NCBI GenBank assembly: GCA_022616235.1
Contig: JAKEFC010000281.1
Location: 1-39,485, forward strand
DNA from: Planctomycetota bacterium
GTDB lineage: Bacteria; Planctomycetota; UBA8108; UBA1146; JAKEFC01
Length of the DNA stretch: 39,485 nt
Direction of reading: 5' to 3'
Positions 8,482 to 17,688 of this stretch are shown piece after piece; positions within the stretch are counted from its first letter, which is position 1, and each line of letters starts with the position of its first letter. Position numbers and translations under genes: made by a program. A model generated the notes under the pieces. It had not been told where the DNA came from, ran no database searches, and worked only from the letters and a program-made list of their open reading frames with translations.

Positions 8482-9602
8482 TAGAACGCCTGAAACAGCG
8501 CCCGCAGGAAAGCGTTGATCGGCGCCTGCTCGCGCGCATCCTCGGTGACGTCTCTCAGCAACGTCACGGTGCGAACGGCTTCGAGGTAGAGTTCGTCGGA
8601 ATTCAGAAGGCGGCCGATGGTGTTGTCGGCGCGGTTCAAGCGCGCCGAGGCGTCGCGGAAGTTCGCCAGGATCTCTTGCACGTCGGCGGCCCATTCGGGG
8701 TCGCTCAGCATGTGGGCGATGATCCCTTCGCCCTCGCGCAGATCGCGCAGCGTAATCCTGATTTCCTCCAGCACGTTCTCGAAGGATTCCGCAAGCTCGG
8801 GGTCGCCGATCAGCTTGCCGAGCAGCCCCTTGCGTTCTCGGATGTCCGCCGCGATCCCTTGCAGCGCCTCCGTCAATCCCCGGTCGTGAATGAGCGCGGC
8901 GAGCGGCCCCTCGCCGGAGTTGATCGCCCCCGTGATGTCGTCGATATTCGAGACGATCGTCGGGATTCGCTCGAGCGCCGCGGCGACATCCTTGTCGTTG
9001 AGGAGCTTGCCGAGCGGTCCATCTCCCTCATCGATCTTGCTGGCGATGCTGTCCACGCGATCGACGATCTCGCGAAAGCGCTGCGCGATCTCCTCATCTT
9101 GGATCCAGGCGCCGAGGAGCCCTTGTCCCGCTTCGAGGTCCTCGATCACGTTCGCGAGGCGCTGCACGATATCGCGCAGGTCGCTCCGGTTCTCCTGCAT
9201 GATCTCCCCGGCCACGGCGAGGAAGTCCATGCTCCCGGTGCCGCGCAGCGTCTGGGGGTCGATCGCCGGTCCGGCGCCGGGGCGATAGTCGATGTAACTC
9301 CCGCCGAGCGCGCTCGCCGATCTTACTTGCAACGATGCCCCTTCTTGCGGCCGCAGGTCGGGCTCCAGCTCCATCGTCACCATGACTCCGCCGGGGACCA
9401 GCTTCGTCGCACGAACCTCTCCGACGCTCTTGCCGCGTACGCGGACCGGATCTCCTTCTTGCAATCCCGAGATCTCGTCGAAGCGGACTTCGATCGTGTC
9501 GGTCGTCGCGAACAGGCGGATGTTGCCCGCCAACATCGTCATGGCGCCGAGCAAGACGAGAGCGAGCAAGAACAACAGGCCGACCAGAAAATCCCGAGTC
9601 AT
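8481..9602 (-). CDS. mlaD: MlaD-type MCE-domain protein with tandem helical repeats
   Basis: 373 residues. An N-terminal membrane anchor (about residues 5-25) is followed by a single MCE domain (about 35-110; VRFDEISGLQEGDPVRVRGKSVGEV is the family signature region) and a long helical C-terminus. MCE proteins form hexameric rings that carry lipid across the periplasm for an Mla-type ABC transporter. The helical part holds six tandem units of 27-36 residues with the pattern G-x-G-x-L-G-x-L-x-x-D-x-E-L, with glycines near residues 161, 196, 232, 259, 293 and 327. They could form an extended tube or a scaffold. The start overlaps the mlaF stop by ATGA, so the two are translationally coupled. The stop is TAA at the edge of repeat A. 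Confidence 0.9.
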   Translation of the reverse strand: MTRDFLVGLLFLLALVLLGAMTMLAGNIRLFATTDTIEVRFDEISGLQEGDPVRVRGKSVGEVRATKLVPGGVMVTMELEPDLRPQEGASLQVRSASALGGSYIDYRPGAGPAIDPQTLRGTGSMDFLAVAGEIMQENRSDLRDIVQRLANVIEDLEAGQGLLGAWIQDEEIAQRFREIVDRVDSIASKIDEGDGPLGKLLNDKDVAAALERIPTIVSNIDDITGAINSGEGPLAALIHDRGLTEALQGIAADIRERKGLLGKLIGDPELAESFENVLEEIRITLRDLREGEGIIAHMLSDPEWAADVQEILANFRDASARLNRADNTIGRLLNSDELYLEAVRTVTLLRDVTEDAREQAPINAFLRALFQAF

Positions 9603-10426
9603 CGCGACTCCTTGCCGTGGCTGATTACCGTGGTGGTTTGCCCGCCTTTGTGCGGCGCAAGGAGAGCCGGAGCGCCGGCCGCGGTGCGGGACAGCGGCCC
9701 ATCGATCTCGCCGCGCGTGAACTGCACGACGGCGGGATCGTCGCTCTCCTGGAATTCGCGCGCGGTGCCGATCGCATGAATACGCCCTTCGTGCAGCAGC
9801 GCCAGGCGATCGCCGATCACGTAGGCCGCGTTCATGTCGTGCGTGACGACTACCTGGGTCACGTGCAATTTCGACTTCAACGTGTTGATCAGCCGATTGA
9901 TGATGTTCGACGAAATCGGGTCGAGCCCGGAAGTGGGCTCATCGTAGAGCACGACTTCCGGCCGCGTCGCGAGGGCGCGCGCGAGCCCCGCGCGCTTTCG
10001 CATGCCCCCGGAGATCTCGCTGGGGTACTTGTCGATCGCATCGAGCAGTTCCACTTCGCCCAGACACTCCGCCACGCGCTCCTGGATCTCGCGCTTCGGG
10101 AGCAACCGAGTCTCTTGGAGGGGCAGCGCGACGTTTTGGCCGACCGTGATCCAATTCAGGAGCGCGCCGTCCTGGAAGAGATAGCCGATGCGGCGGCGGC
10201 ACTCCCTCAGCTCTGCGGGGCTCGCTTTTCCGAGATCGACGCCGAAGACCCGGACCGTGCCGCGGTCCGCGGTCATCAAGCCGACGATGTGGCGCAGCGT
10301 TACGCTCTTGCCGGTACCGCTCCTACCGAGGATCACGAGCGTTTCGCGCGGCAACACTTCGAGATCGAGGCCGGCGAGGACGTCCTTGCGATCCAGTCGT
10401 TTGTAGACGCCTTGCATCTCGATCAT
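9599..10426 (-). CDS. mlaF: MlaF-type lipid-transport ABC ATPase
   Basis: 275 residues, the normal size for MlaF. Walker A is GRSGTGKS (about residues 35-42), the ABC signature is EISGGMRKRAGLARAL, Walker B is VVLYDEPTSGLDP, and the H-loop is VVTHDMNAA. ISGGMRKR with a following T-S-G-L-D-P is typical of the MlaF/MKL family. It powers lipid movement through MlaE and the MlaD ring at the inner membrane. The ORF track extends it upstream to 10861, but that part only shadows mlaE in another frame. The ATG at 10426 overlaps the mlaE stop by ATGA. It ends with an ATGA overlap into mlaD. Confidence 0.93.
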   Translation of the reverse strand: MIEMQGVYKRLDRKDVLAGLDLEVLPRETLVILGRSGTGKSVTLRHIVGLMTADRGTVRVFGVDLGKASPAELRECRRRIGYLFQDGALLNWITVGQNVALPLQETRLLPKREIQERVAECLGEVELLDAIDKYPSEISGGMRKRAGLARALATRPEVVLYDEPTSGLDPISSNIINRLINTLKSKLHVTQVVVTHDMNAAYVIGDRLALLHEGRIHAIGTAREFQESDDPAVVQFTRGEIDGPLSRTAAGAPALLAPHKGGQTTTVISHGKESR

Positions 10427-11217
10427 TTGTAGAAAGCCCACGTGATGTAGTAGCCGAGGATCAAGAACAAGAGAAACGACACGACCACGGAGCGCCGCGT
10501 GGAACGCCCGACGCCGGTCGCGCCGCCGCGAGTCTGGAGGCCTTGCGTGCAGCCGACGATCGCGATCGTCGCCCCGAACACGACGCTCTTCAAGAGGCCC
10601 GTGAAGATGTCCTTCAATTTGAGAAGCTCGATCGCATCGTTCTTGAACGACTCCCAGGACACCGCGTATTGGAAGTAGCTGATCGCCGCTCCCCCGAGAA
10701 TGCCAATGACGCCGGAAAACACCGTCATCATGGGACCGAGCACGAGCAGGGCGATGAGGCGCGGCAGCACGAGAAAACGGACGGGAGAAATCGACATGAT
10801 CTCCAGGGCGTCGATCTCCTCGGTGACTCTCATCGTGCCGATCTCGGCCGCGATGCTGCAACCGATGCTCGCGGAGAGTATGACGGCCGTCATGAGCGGG
10901 CCCATTTCGCGTACCATCGACACCGCCACGATGCGGCCCACGAGGTGCTCCTGGCCGAGGCTCTCCACGGTGATGAGGAAGTTGAGCGCGAGGATGAGGC
11001 CGGTGAAGAGCGACACCACGAGGACCACGACCAAGGATGCGAACGAGTAGGTATAGAGCAAATTCAATATGTCGCGGATCCGCCTGGGCGACGCGGCGTG
11101 GGGGAGCGCTGCCCCGGCGCTCGCGAGGAGTTGGAGTCCGAAGCCGGAAGATTGCGCCGATTGGACCAAAAATGCGCCGAGAGACTCGACGGAGCGCTGG
11201 AGTCTAGCCAACGGCAT
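10423..11217 (-). CDS. mlaE: MlaE-type lipid-transport permease
   Basis: 264 residues with five or six hydrophobic helices and the MlaE family core: REMGPLMTAVILSASIGCSIAAEIGTMRVTEEIDAL-type sequence (about residues 115-155), then the LVLPRLIALLVLGP helix and a C-terminal GCTQGLQTRGGATGVGRSTRRSVV loop. It is the inner-membrane subunit that MlaF and MlaD bind. It starts 35 nt after the stop of the aromatic-proline repeat lipoprotein, which puts it in the same transcript. It is coupled to mlaF by ATGA. An N-terminal extension of about 45 residues precedes the permease core. Confidence 0.93.
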   Translation of the reverse strand: MPLARLQRSVESLGAFLVQSAQSSGFGLQLLASAGAALPHAASPRRIRDILNLLYTYSFASLVVVLVVSLFTGLILALNFLITVESLGQEHLVGRIVAVSMVREMGPLMTAVILSASIGCSIAAEIGTMRVTEEIDALEIMSISPVRFLVLPRLIALLVLGPMMTVFSGVIGILGGAAISYFQYAVSWESFKNDAIELLKLKDIFTGLLKSVVFGATIAIVGCTQGLQTRGGATGVGRSTRRSVVVSFLLFLILGYYITWAFYK

Positions 11218-11252
11218 GCGTCATTCCCCTCGACTGTCCCCCAAGGCAAGCG

Positions 11253-12584
11253 TCAGAACGGAATGTAAAGGATCCGCCATTGCGTGTCATCGGGTTCCGT
11301 CGTTCGCTCCAAGAATCCCCCAAGTATCGAAACGCGATGCCTGGCTCCGAGGCGTTCGCTGCGCACGAGGCCCCACATTAGGTCCCAAGTGCGATCGCCG
11401 TCCGCTCCGCTCCGCTCGTAGCGGTAGACGCGCCAGAGCCGCGCGTAGAGCGGTTCGAAATAGTCCGCGTCGTCGAACGGCAGGAGGTCCAACGCGTTGA
11501 CCTCGAGCCGATTTCGATCGGCGCGTCGTATCGAACAGAAGGGCCAGAATCGCGTCCGGCTCTCGTAGTTATCGGCCGCGAGGTCCGTGCGGCTGTGGTG
11601 CCAGTAGATCGGCAGGACCCAAAGGCTCTCGTTGATGCGGCTGCCGGCGGTCTGTCGCTCGTATTGCTGGACCGGCCACAACAGAAACTGTCGAAACGAA
11701 GTGGCCGTCCTGCGCCGGCCGTAGAGCGGCCACACGTCGAATTGCTCGTAGTCCTTTCCCCAGCCGAAGGTCCACGGAAACAGGGATACCTTCGTGGTGT
11801 TCTCTGGGCGATTGCGCGTGTGGACGAAGAGGGGCCACAAGATGGAGCGCTCCGTGATGTTCTTGCCGTCGATCGAGCCGTAGATCGGGAAGAACCAGCG
11901 CGTGCGCTTCGGATTCTCCGTATCGAGCAGCTCATCCTGGGCGTGAAAGAACGGCCACAGATAGAAGCGGCGATCGTATATGGGTTCCCCGCGTCCGTTC
12001 CTGGCGCGATAGCGGCCATAGAACGGAAAGAACCGAATCCCATCGTGCGTTAGTCCGCTGACGACGTTGAAGATCGGCCACAAGACGTGCTGCGAGCTGC
12101 GCGCATCGTTGACGACGCGCGCGTAGAGCGGAAACAGCGCGACGTCGATCCTCCGCTGCGCGAAGATGCCCCGCAGCGAGCCCGCTACGGGAAACAGCAT
12201 GAAGTAGTCACCCTCGCGCGGATCGGTTCCCCAGTACACGAGCGGGAATAGGAAAGAATCGACGTCGCGGTCGCCGCTCTCGTGCAGATAGCTCCACCGG
12301 TGCCAAACCGGAAGCAGCCAGGCGCGGGATTGCTCGGCATCGCTGGTGGAGCGGAAGATCGGCCAGAGCACACCGACGTCGCGGCGCCCGCCGGTGGTAC
12401 GCGCCAGCACGAACGGGCGGAGGAGCAGCGTCGAGTCGCCCTGCGCCGTCACCGTGTGCTCGAGGAGCGGCTCGACCGCGAAGCGGCCGCCGGACGGTCC
12501 GATGCACGAAGTTGCGGCGAGGCACGCAGCGGCGGCCGCCAGCGAGCGAATGAGCGCGCGCGCACGCCGGGTTGGCAACGTCAT
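11253..12584 (-). CDS. Lipoprotein of aromatic-proline strand repeats
   Basis: 443 residues. A lipoprotein signal (hydrophobic stretch ending in LAATSC, lipid cysteine near residue 27) is followed by about 400 residues of one periodic pattern. Short strands such as VLWPIF, LFPLY, FFPFYGR, YLWPFF, WFFPIYGS, ILWPLF, DVWPLYGR, LLWPVQ, VLPIYWHH and RFWPF recur every 20-30 residues, separated by charged turns. The chain ends in the aromatic YIPF. The alternation of aromatic strands and polar loops suggests an amphipathic beta sheet, possibly barrel- or groove-shaped, at the inner face of the outer membrane. I do not recognise a named family. The start at 12584 overlaps the stop of the PQQ-propeller gene by ATGA; the ORF-track start at 12680 would run deep into that gene. 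The link to MlaEFD suggests a role in lipid handling, which is inference. Confidence 0.75.
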   Translation of the reverse strand: MTLPTRRARALIRSLAAAAACLAATSCIGPSGGRFAVEPLLEHTVTAQGDSTLLLRPFVLARTTGGRRDVGVLWPIFRSTSDAEQSRAWLLPVWHRWSYLHESGDRDVDSFLFPLVYWGTDPREGDYFMLFPVAGSLRGIFAQRRIDVALFPLYARVVNDARSSQHVLWPIFNVVSGLTHDGIRFFPFYGRYRARNGRGEPIYDRRFYLWPFFHAQDELLDTENPKRTRWFFPIYGSIDGKNITERSILWPLFVHTRNRPENTTKVSLFPWTFGWGKDYEQFDVWPLYGRRRTATSFRQFLLWPVQQYERQTAGSRINESLWVLPIYWHHSRTDLAADNYESRTRFWPFCSIRRADRNRLEVNALDLLPFDDADYFEPLYARLWRVYRYERSGADGDRTWDLMWGLVRSERLGARHRVSILGGFLERTTEPDDTQWRILYIPF

Positions 12585-15500
12585 CGTCCGAGCCGCAGCC
12601 TCGGAAAGTACTCCGGGATGAACAGATCCCAAATGTCCCGAGTCTCGATCCGCAGGTGCTGCCCGGCGGAAATGCTGCAATACTTCGCGGCGCCGCGCCC
12701 CGTATCGTCATCGGTGAGGAGGATGTTCATTCGAAAAGTCATCCCGGGGCGCGGCAGGGTCTCGTTCAAATCCGCGCGCGCCTCGCGAAAGCTGTCCCAG
12801 AAGATCGTCACTTCGTAGATGATTCCGCTGCCGTCGCCCTTTCGCTGCACTTGATATCTGCCCGGCGGGCTCGGCTCCTCTTCCTCCTCCGCCGGAGGAG
12901 GATTCTCGCCATCCGCTCCCGGCGCGGGAGCGGGCGGCGGCTTCGGCACCGTGAGCGCTAGAGTGAGGAGTTGGTCGTTGCTGTCCGGCTGCTGTCCGCC
13001 GTCATCCTGAAAGTCGAATGCGAGGAGAAAGCAGTCGCCGGTCCAACGGCGTGCGTTCTTGTCGTAGGGAACGACGGTGTCATCCGTCACGTCGATCGCG
13101 ATGTGAAACCCTTCGTCGCTCCACGCCGTCAGAACCAGCGCCGAGAGATCGTGGCGGCCGTGCCACATCGCGTCGTCGCCGCCGTGCCCCTGCATGATGT
13201 GGAAGTACCTGGGGGCATGCACCGGAATCGCGAACGCGGCGTTCCAAAGCTCGTCCAATCCGCCGTCGATCTCCGGAATCCGCGTGAGGTGCGGCACCTG
13301 CCAGCGCAGCGGCGCCTCTTCTCCGCGTTGCTGCGCGAGCCCCGCGAGGCGCGCGTAAAGCGATTGCCACTCGCCGCGAGGCAGCGCGGGGCTCTCCACG
13401 AGCGTCTCGAGGATGCGGCACGCGCGCTCGACTCCGCCCGCGCGAAACGCGGGCACGACCGCGGCCGGCGGCACCACCTGCAAGTCGGGAGGATCGAGGA
13501 GGACGACGCCGTCGAGCGCGTGCCAGTTGCCCTCCAACAGCTCGAACGAAGACAGCGGGCGAAGTCCCATGCCGCCGCGCATGGTGAATACGACGAGAGT
13601 GTCCGCGATGAATCCGGCGTAGTAGAGACGCCGTCTACCAGCCAGGAACTCCTTCGCCGCCCGGAACATCGCGGATCGTTGGATCTCGCCGGATTCGCGC
13701 TCGATCACCGTCAGGTCGCAACGATAACTGTCGCGCACGAGGATCCAATCGCGGTAGAAATCGATCTGTGCATGGTCGGGCCCGCGGCTCAAGCGCTTCG
13801 AGTACTTCGACTTCAGCTCGAAGGGAGCGTGGTCGTCGGGAATCTCGGCTTCGAGCAGGCTCGGACTCACTTGCAAGCAGGTCAACTTGCGTTCCGCGAA
13901 TTCGCCCTCGAGGAGGTGAAGCTGGCCCCCGTAGTACTCGATCGCGTGGAGGCGCGGCTCGGCGCTCCGATCGGGGCCGGGGGGCAGCGTCTTCGTCCAG
14001 AGGATGCGCCCATCGCGAGGAGCGATCCCGAGCAGCGCCGGCTGCTGTGCCTGCCGATCTAGCTCCGCGATCCAGAAAGGAACGCCGGGTAGGATGTGCA
14101 CGCGGACGAGGGGAGCCGCGAACTCCTGCTCCCATTGCACGACGCCGCTGTTCACGTCGACGACCCGAAGCATGCCGTCGCCGGAGTCCGCGACGATGGG
14201 GAGCGCGGCGAGGTTGGCGCCGGCGAACCACGGCTCGTGAACGAAGCCGCCCGACTTGCGCTCGAGAGCGAGGGTGCGCACGCGCTGTCCCGTCGCGAGA
14301 TTGCGGATCTCCGCGGCCGCCGGGTCGCGTGTCGCGAAGAGTACCCTGCCGCCCGCGATCGCGGGGTCGCCGGCGAGGTCGCCGGCAAGCGTCTCCTGCC
14401 AGAGGAGCGCCGCATCGTCGATGCGGTAGGCGCACAAGCGCCGGTCCGCGCTCAGCGCAACGAGCACTCCGTCGGCGGCGACGGCGCGCTCGATGTATAC
14501 GATGTGTTTCTCCGAGAACTCCGGGCTCGGTGGCAGCTCGAGCCGCCAGCGAAGTGCGCCATTCGCGGGATCGACGCAGTAGAACTCCGTGCCGTCGTGC
14601 AGGACGATCGCATCGGCAGAGATCAGGAGCGGGCCGCGGAGCGCCGCGCGATCCGCAAACGCGGGGACGAACTCGTCGAGCGAACCGCCGCCCCTGCGGA
14701 ACTGGCGCGACCATAGCCGCTCTCCGGTCGCCGCGTCCCATTGCTCGAGATTGTGTCTCGCCACGATGAGGAACCGGCTCGCAAACTCCGCGGGCAGCGT
14801 CGCCGGGAACCGGTGCACTTGCAGATCGCGTTGATGGGAAAGGTCGATCGGGCTTCGCCACGCAGGCACGAGACGGCTGTCATCTTCGAGCGGCGGATCT
14901 CCGGTGGGACCTATAGGCGGAGTTTCCGCGAGCATCCTCCCGCCGCGTGCCGCGACGTTCTCCTTGCCCAGCGGAGTGCTCAGCTCGAGGGCTCCGTAGC
15001 GATCGATGAGTTCCTCGAGGATCCCCCGCGCGGCGGCGAATCGACCTTCTTCGCGATGCAATTCCGCCATGCGGAAACGGGCTTCGACGGCTTCGGGCGT
15101 GTCCGGCTCGAAGAGCGTCAGGCGCCTGAGCACGAGCAAAGACTGCCTGCGCAGGCCATCGCGATAATGGCGCGATGCCAGGTCGAGAGCGGCGCGGCGC
15201 GCCGAAGCGGTATAGGGGAATCGGAGCACGACGTCCGCGAGGCCGGATGACGTGCCGCCGAGACGAGCGCTGGCGAGGCTTGCTTGCGCACGCGCTTCCC
15301 GCTCGGTGTCTGCGGCGGGGTCCTCGGCTTGGACGGAAATCTCCGTAAGGAGCCGTCGCGCGGCCAGCTCGACCGGCACGACGAAATCGGGCAGCACTTC
15401 GACGGTAGCATCGGGAGCCGCGACGAGCGCCGTGGAAGCCATGGCGCGGGCGAGCTTGAAGTCGCCGCGCCGCGCGGCGCGCAGGGCGACATCCCACGCC

Positions 15501-17632
15501 TGCCGCGCGCGCTCCGCATTCGCGGGCAGCAATGCCAAGGCCGACTCGAACAACGCAGGCGCCGCGGCGGCGCGCGCCGCTTCGTCCTCCGTGGCCGCCA
15601 GGGCCAGGACTTGGCGCGCGAGCGCGGACTCCTCCGCGCGCTCGACGCCAGCGGGCTCCGCGCCTTCCGCGAGAGCGGCGAGCGCAGCGGCGAGCGTCTC
15701 CATGTCGCCGCGCGCGAGCGCGGCCGCGACCTGGTAGCGCAGGTGCGCGACCTTGTCAGAGCCTTCGGGAGGCGCGGCCCGCACGGCGTAGGCGATCGAT
15801 TCCGCCGCGGAGTGCGCAATGAGCAATCCTGCCGCCGTCTCGATGCCGGTGGTGGCGCCCGTGAGGTCGAGCGGGCGGAGATAGAGGCGAGCGATCGAAG
15901 TATCCAGCTCGTAGAAGCCGGCCGCGCAGGGGATGAACCAGCGGAACGGGCCCGCCTCGATCGGAGCGCCCGTGATCGGCGGTTGGCTGGCGTCTAGCGC
16001 GAACGCCGCGCCCGAGCGCGGCCGCCCGCCTTGCAACGACCACAGTTCCAAGCTGCGCGCGGATGCGAGGAGGAAAACCTCTTCATCCCTGCGGGCGGCA
16101 CGTCCCCACCACGACGCTGCGCCGCGCGGAATCGCGGCGAGCAGCGCTCCATCCGCGCGGTTCCACACGATGATCTCGTTCGAGTCCACCGGCGCCGCGA
16201 TCAGGTAGCGCGCCGTGCAGTGGAGCGCGGGCGCCTGCTGCGTCTCGTCGAAGCGAAGGGCGTCCTGGCTCGCGCCGCGCGCGAGCGCTGGATAGCTCGT
16301 CGACCAGAGGAGCGCGCCATCGGCGAAGTGATGCGCCGACAGGAATCCGCGTTGCGTGAGGAAATAGAGTTCGTCACCCCGCGCGGCGAGGGACACGCGT
16401 GCGGCGCCGAGACCGAGGTAGGTCGCGCCTTGGGCGCTCCCGGCCGGTCGATTCCAAATCGGCGCCCCGCTTTCGTCGAGCAAGAGCAGGCGCGCGACGA
16501 GCGAGCTGCGCTCCAATCGCAGAACCGCGAGCGCGATTCCCCGCGGCGTCGACAGTGGCGGCGTGACGGAGAGGATCGCGGTCTTGGCCGGGGGTGAATT
16601 CGCTGTCGCGGCCTCCTCCGGCGCGGGAGGGATCAGCTCGTGCAGCGGGAGATGCCAGCGCAACGCGCCGTTCGCGCGATCGCAGGCGATGATCCCGTCG
16701 GCGAAGGTCGCGACGACGAGCGAGCCGTGAATGACCGGCGCCGCGAGGGTGCGCGGGATCGGCGCGGGAGGATCCCAGAGGAACGGCGTCTTCCACACCT
16801 CCGTTCCGGCGTCCCCGTCGAAGCAGCTTAGCTCATCGTTTCCTTGCACGTAGAGGGAGCTGCCGGCGCCGGCGCATCGCATCTCGACGCCAAAGGGGAA
16901 CCACGGGGATGCCGCGTTGCCGCCGTACATGGAGCTGCCCCACTCGATTTGGATCGTCGGGCTGAGGGGCTGCCTGGCAAAGGGCAGATCCGCGCCGCCC
17001 GCTTGCGCGGACGGCGCCAAGCGCTGCGCGATCTCCGCCTCGTTGCCGGCGCTCGCGTCGAGATCGAGGCGATCGAGATAGGCCTCGAGGTGACCCTGCT
17101 CGAGCCAAGCGCTTTCTTGACGCTCGCGAGCGCTCGCGGCGAGGCGCGAGTCCGGAAAGTCGCGCGCGATCCGGTGGGCGATGCGCTCTGGAATGATCTG
17201 GTCCGCGTTCGCGCCCGCGGCCGGCGGCGGGGCACCGCTCTGCCGGATGCGGGCGCCCAGCTCGAAATCGATGGCAGTCACGACCTCGCGCGCGGATTCC
17301 GGAGCGAGCCCGCGCATCTCTTCCTGCAAGTAGAGCGATGGGCCGACCCAGCGATCGGGGGAGAGCGGGAACGCGCCGTCCGGCACGCCGTCGAGGAGCG
17401 CACGCGCGAGCGCGAGGACGCCATCGCGCGTCGCCGCTTCGTTGCCCGCGCGCCGCGATTCCACGATCGCCTCGGCGAGGCGCCGGATGGCTTCCGCGCG
17501 CGGCGGCGTCCAGAGGTGGTCGCCGCCCCCCTCTTGGGCTAGAGCGCCGGGGATGAGCGCGAGGAGAGCGCCGAGCAGCGCGATCACGCGCCGCATCGGG
17601 TGCCGGAGCCTGCCGCCGTTGGTCGCTCGCAT
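12581..17632 (-). CDS. Giant secreted PQQ-propeller/TPR/CBM9-like protein
   Basis: About 1,683 residues. A signal peptide (RRVIALLGALLALIPGALAQ) leads a helical region to about residue 225. A PQQ-type beta-propeller follows (about 228-640; repeats such as ELSCFDGDAGTEVWKTPF and IIACDRANGALRWHLPL). Then come TPR-like helices (about 650-930; AEARFRMAELHREEGRF region) and a second propeller (about 950-1400; LEQWDAATGERLW, EFYCVDPANGALRWRLE). The C-terminal ~200 residues (ending LFIPEYFPRLRLG) resemble a CBM9/DOMON-like sandwich, interrupted by a Pro/Glu-rich linker. The propellers match the PQQ-binding-like repeat family but lack obvious dehydrogenase residues, so a binding or scaffold role is likelier than catalysis. 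The ATG at 17632 is chosen because GGGAGGGAAGAG precedes it; the signal peptide also allows 17596. It is the first gene of the mla operon. Confidence 0.85.
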   Translation of the reverse strand: MRATNGGRLRHPMRRVIALLGALLALIPGALAQEGGGDHLWTPPRAEAIRRLAEAIVESRRAGNEAATRDGVLALARALLDGVPDGAFPLSPDRWVGPSLYLQEEMRGLAPESAREVVTAIDFELGARIRQSGAPPPAAGANADQIIPERIAHRIARDFPDSRLAASARERQESAWLEQGHLEAYLDRLDLDASAGNEAEIAQRLAPSAQAGGADLPFARQPLSPTIQIEWGSSMYGGNAASPWFPFGVEMRCAGAGSSLYVQGNDELSCFDGDAGTEVWKTPFLWDPPAPIPRTLAAPVIHGSLVVATFADGIIACDRANGALRWHLPLHELIPPAPEEAATANSPPAKTAILSVTPPLSTPRGIALAVLRLERSSLVARLLLLDESGAPIWNRPAGSAQGATYLGLGAARVSLAARGDELYFLTQRGFLSAHHFADGALLWSTSYPALARGASQDALRFDETQQAPALHCTARYLIAAPVDSNEIIVWNRADGALLAAIPRGAASWWGRAARRDEEVFLLASARSLELWSLQGGRPRSGAAFALDASQPPITGAPIEAGPFRWFIPCAAGFYELDTSIARLYLRPLDLTGATTGIETAAGLLIAHSAAESIAYAVRAAPPEGSDKVAHLRYQVAAALARGDMETLAAALAALAEGAEPAGVERAEESALARQVLALAATEDEAARAAAAPALFESALALLPANAERARQAWDVALRAARRGDFKLARAMASTALVAAPDATVEVLPDFVVPVELAARRLLTEISVQAEDPAADTEREARAQASLASARLGGTSSGLADVVLRFPYTASARRAALDLASRHYRDGLRRQSLLVLRRLTLFEPDTPEAVEARFRMAELHREEGRFAAARGILEELIDRYGALELSTPLGKENVAARGGRMLAETPPIGPTGDPPLEDDSRLVPAWRSPIDLSHQRDLQVHRFPATLPAEFASRFLIVARHNLEQWDAATGERLWSRQFRRGGGSLDEFVPAFADRAALRGPLLISADAIVLHDGTEFYCVDPANGALRWRLELPPSPEFSEKHIVYIERAVAADGVLVALSADRRLCAYRIDDAALLWQETLAGDLAGDPAIAGGRVLFATRDPAAAEIRNLATGQRVRTLALERKSGGFVHEPWFAGANLAALPIVADSGDGMLRVVDVNSGVVQWEQEFAAPLVRVHILPGVPFWIAELDRQAQQPALLGIAPRDGRILWTKTLPPGPDRSAEPRLHAIEYYGGQLHLLEGEFAERKLTCLQVSPSLLEAEIPDDHAPFELKSKYSKRLSRGPDHAQIDFYRDWILVRDSYRCDLTVIERESGEIQRSAMFRAAKEFLAGRRRLYYAGFIADTLVVFTMRGGMGLRPLSSFELLEGNWHALDGVVLLDPPDLQVVPPAAVVPAFRAGGVERACRILETLVESPALPRGEWQSLYARLAGLAQQRGEEAPLRWQVPHLTRIPEIDGGLDELWNAAFAIPVHAPRYFHIMQGHGGDDAMWHGRHDLSALVLTAWSDEGFHIAIDVTDDTVVPYDKNARRWTGDCFLLAFDFQDDGGQQPDSNDQLLTLALTVPKPPPAPAPGADGENPPPAEEEEEPSPPGRYQVQRKGDGSGIIYEVTIFWDSFREARADLNETLPRPGMTFRMNILLTDDDTGRGAAKYCSISAGQHLRIETRDIWDLFIPEYFPRLRLGR

Positions 17633-17688
17633 CGAACTCTTCCCTCCCGCGCGTTGCGCCGCGCACCGGTCGTGCGCCCGGCTCTTAG

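Noticed and set aside
8379-9779. 466-codon open frame on the + strand
   Set aside because: Antisense to mlaD; it starts inside repeat A and shows no known motif.
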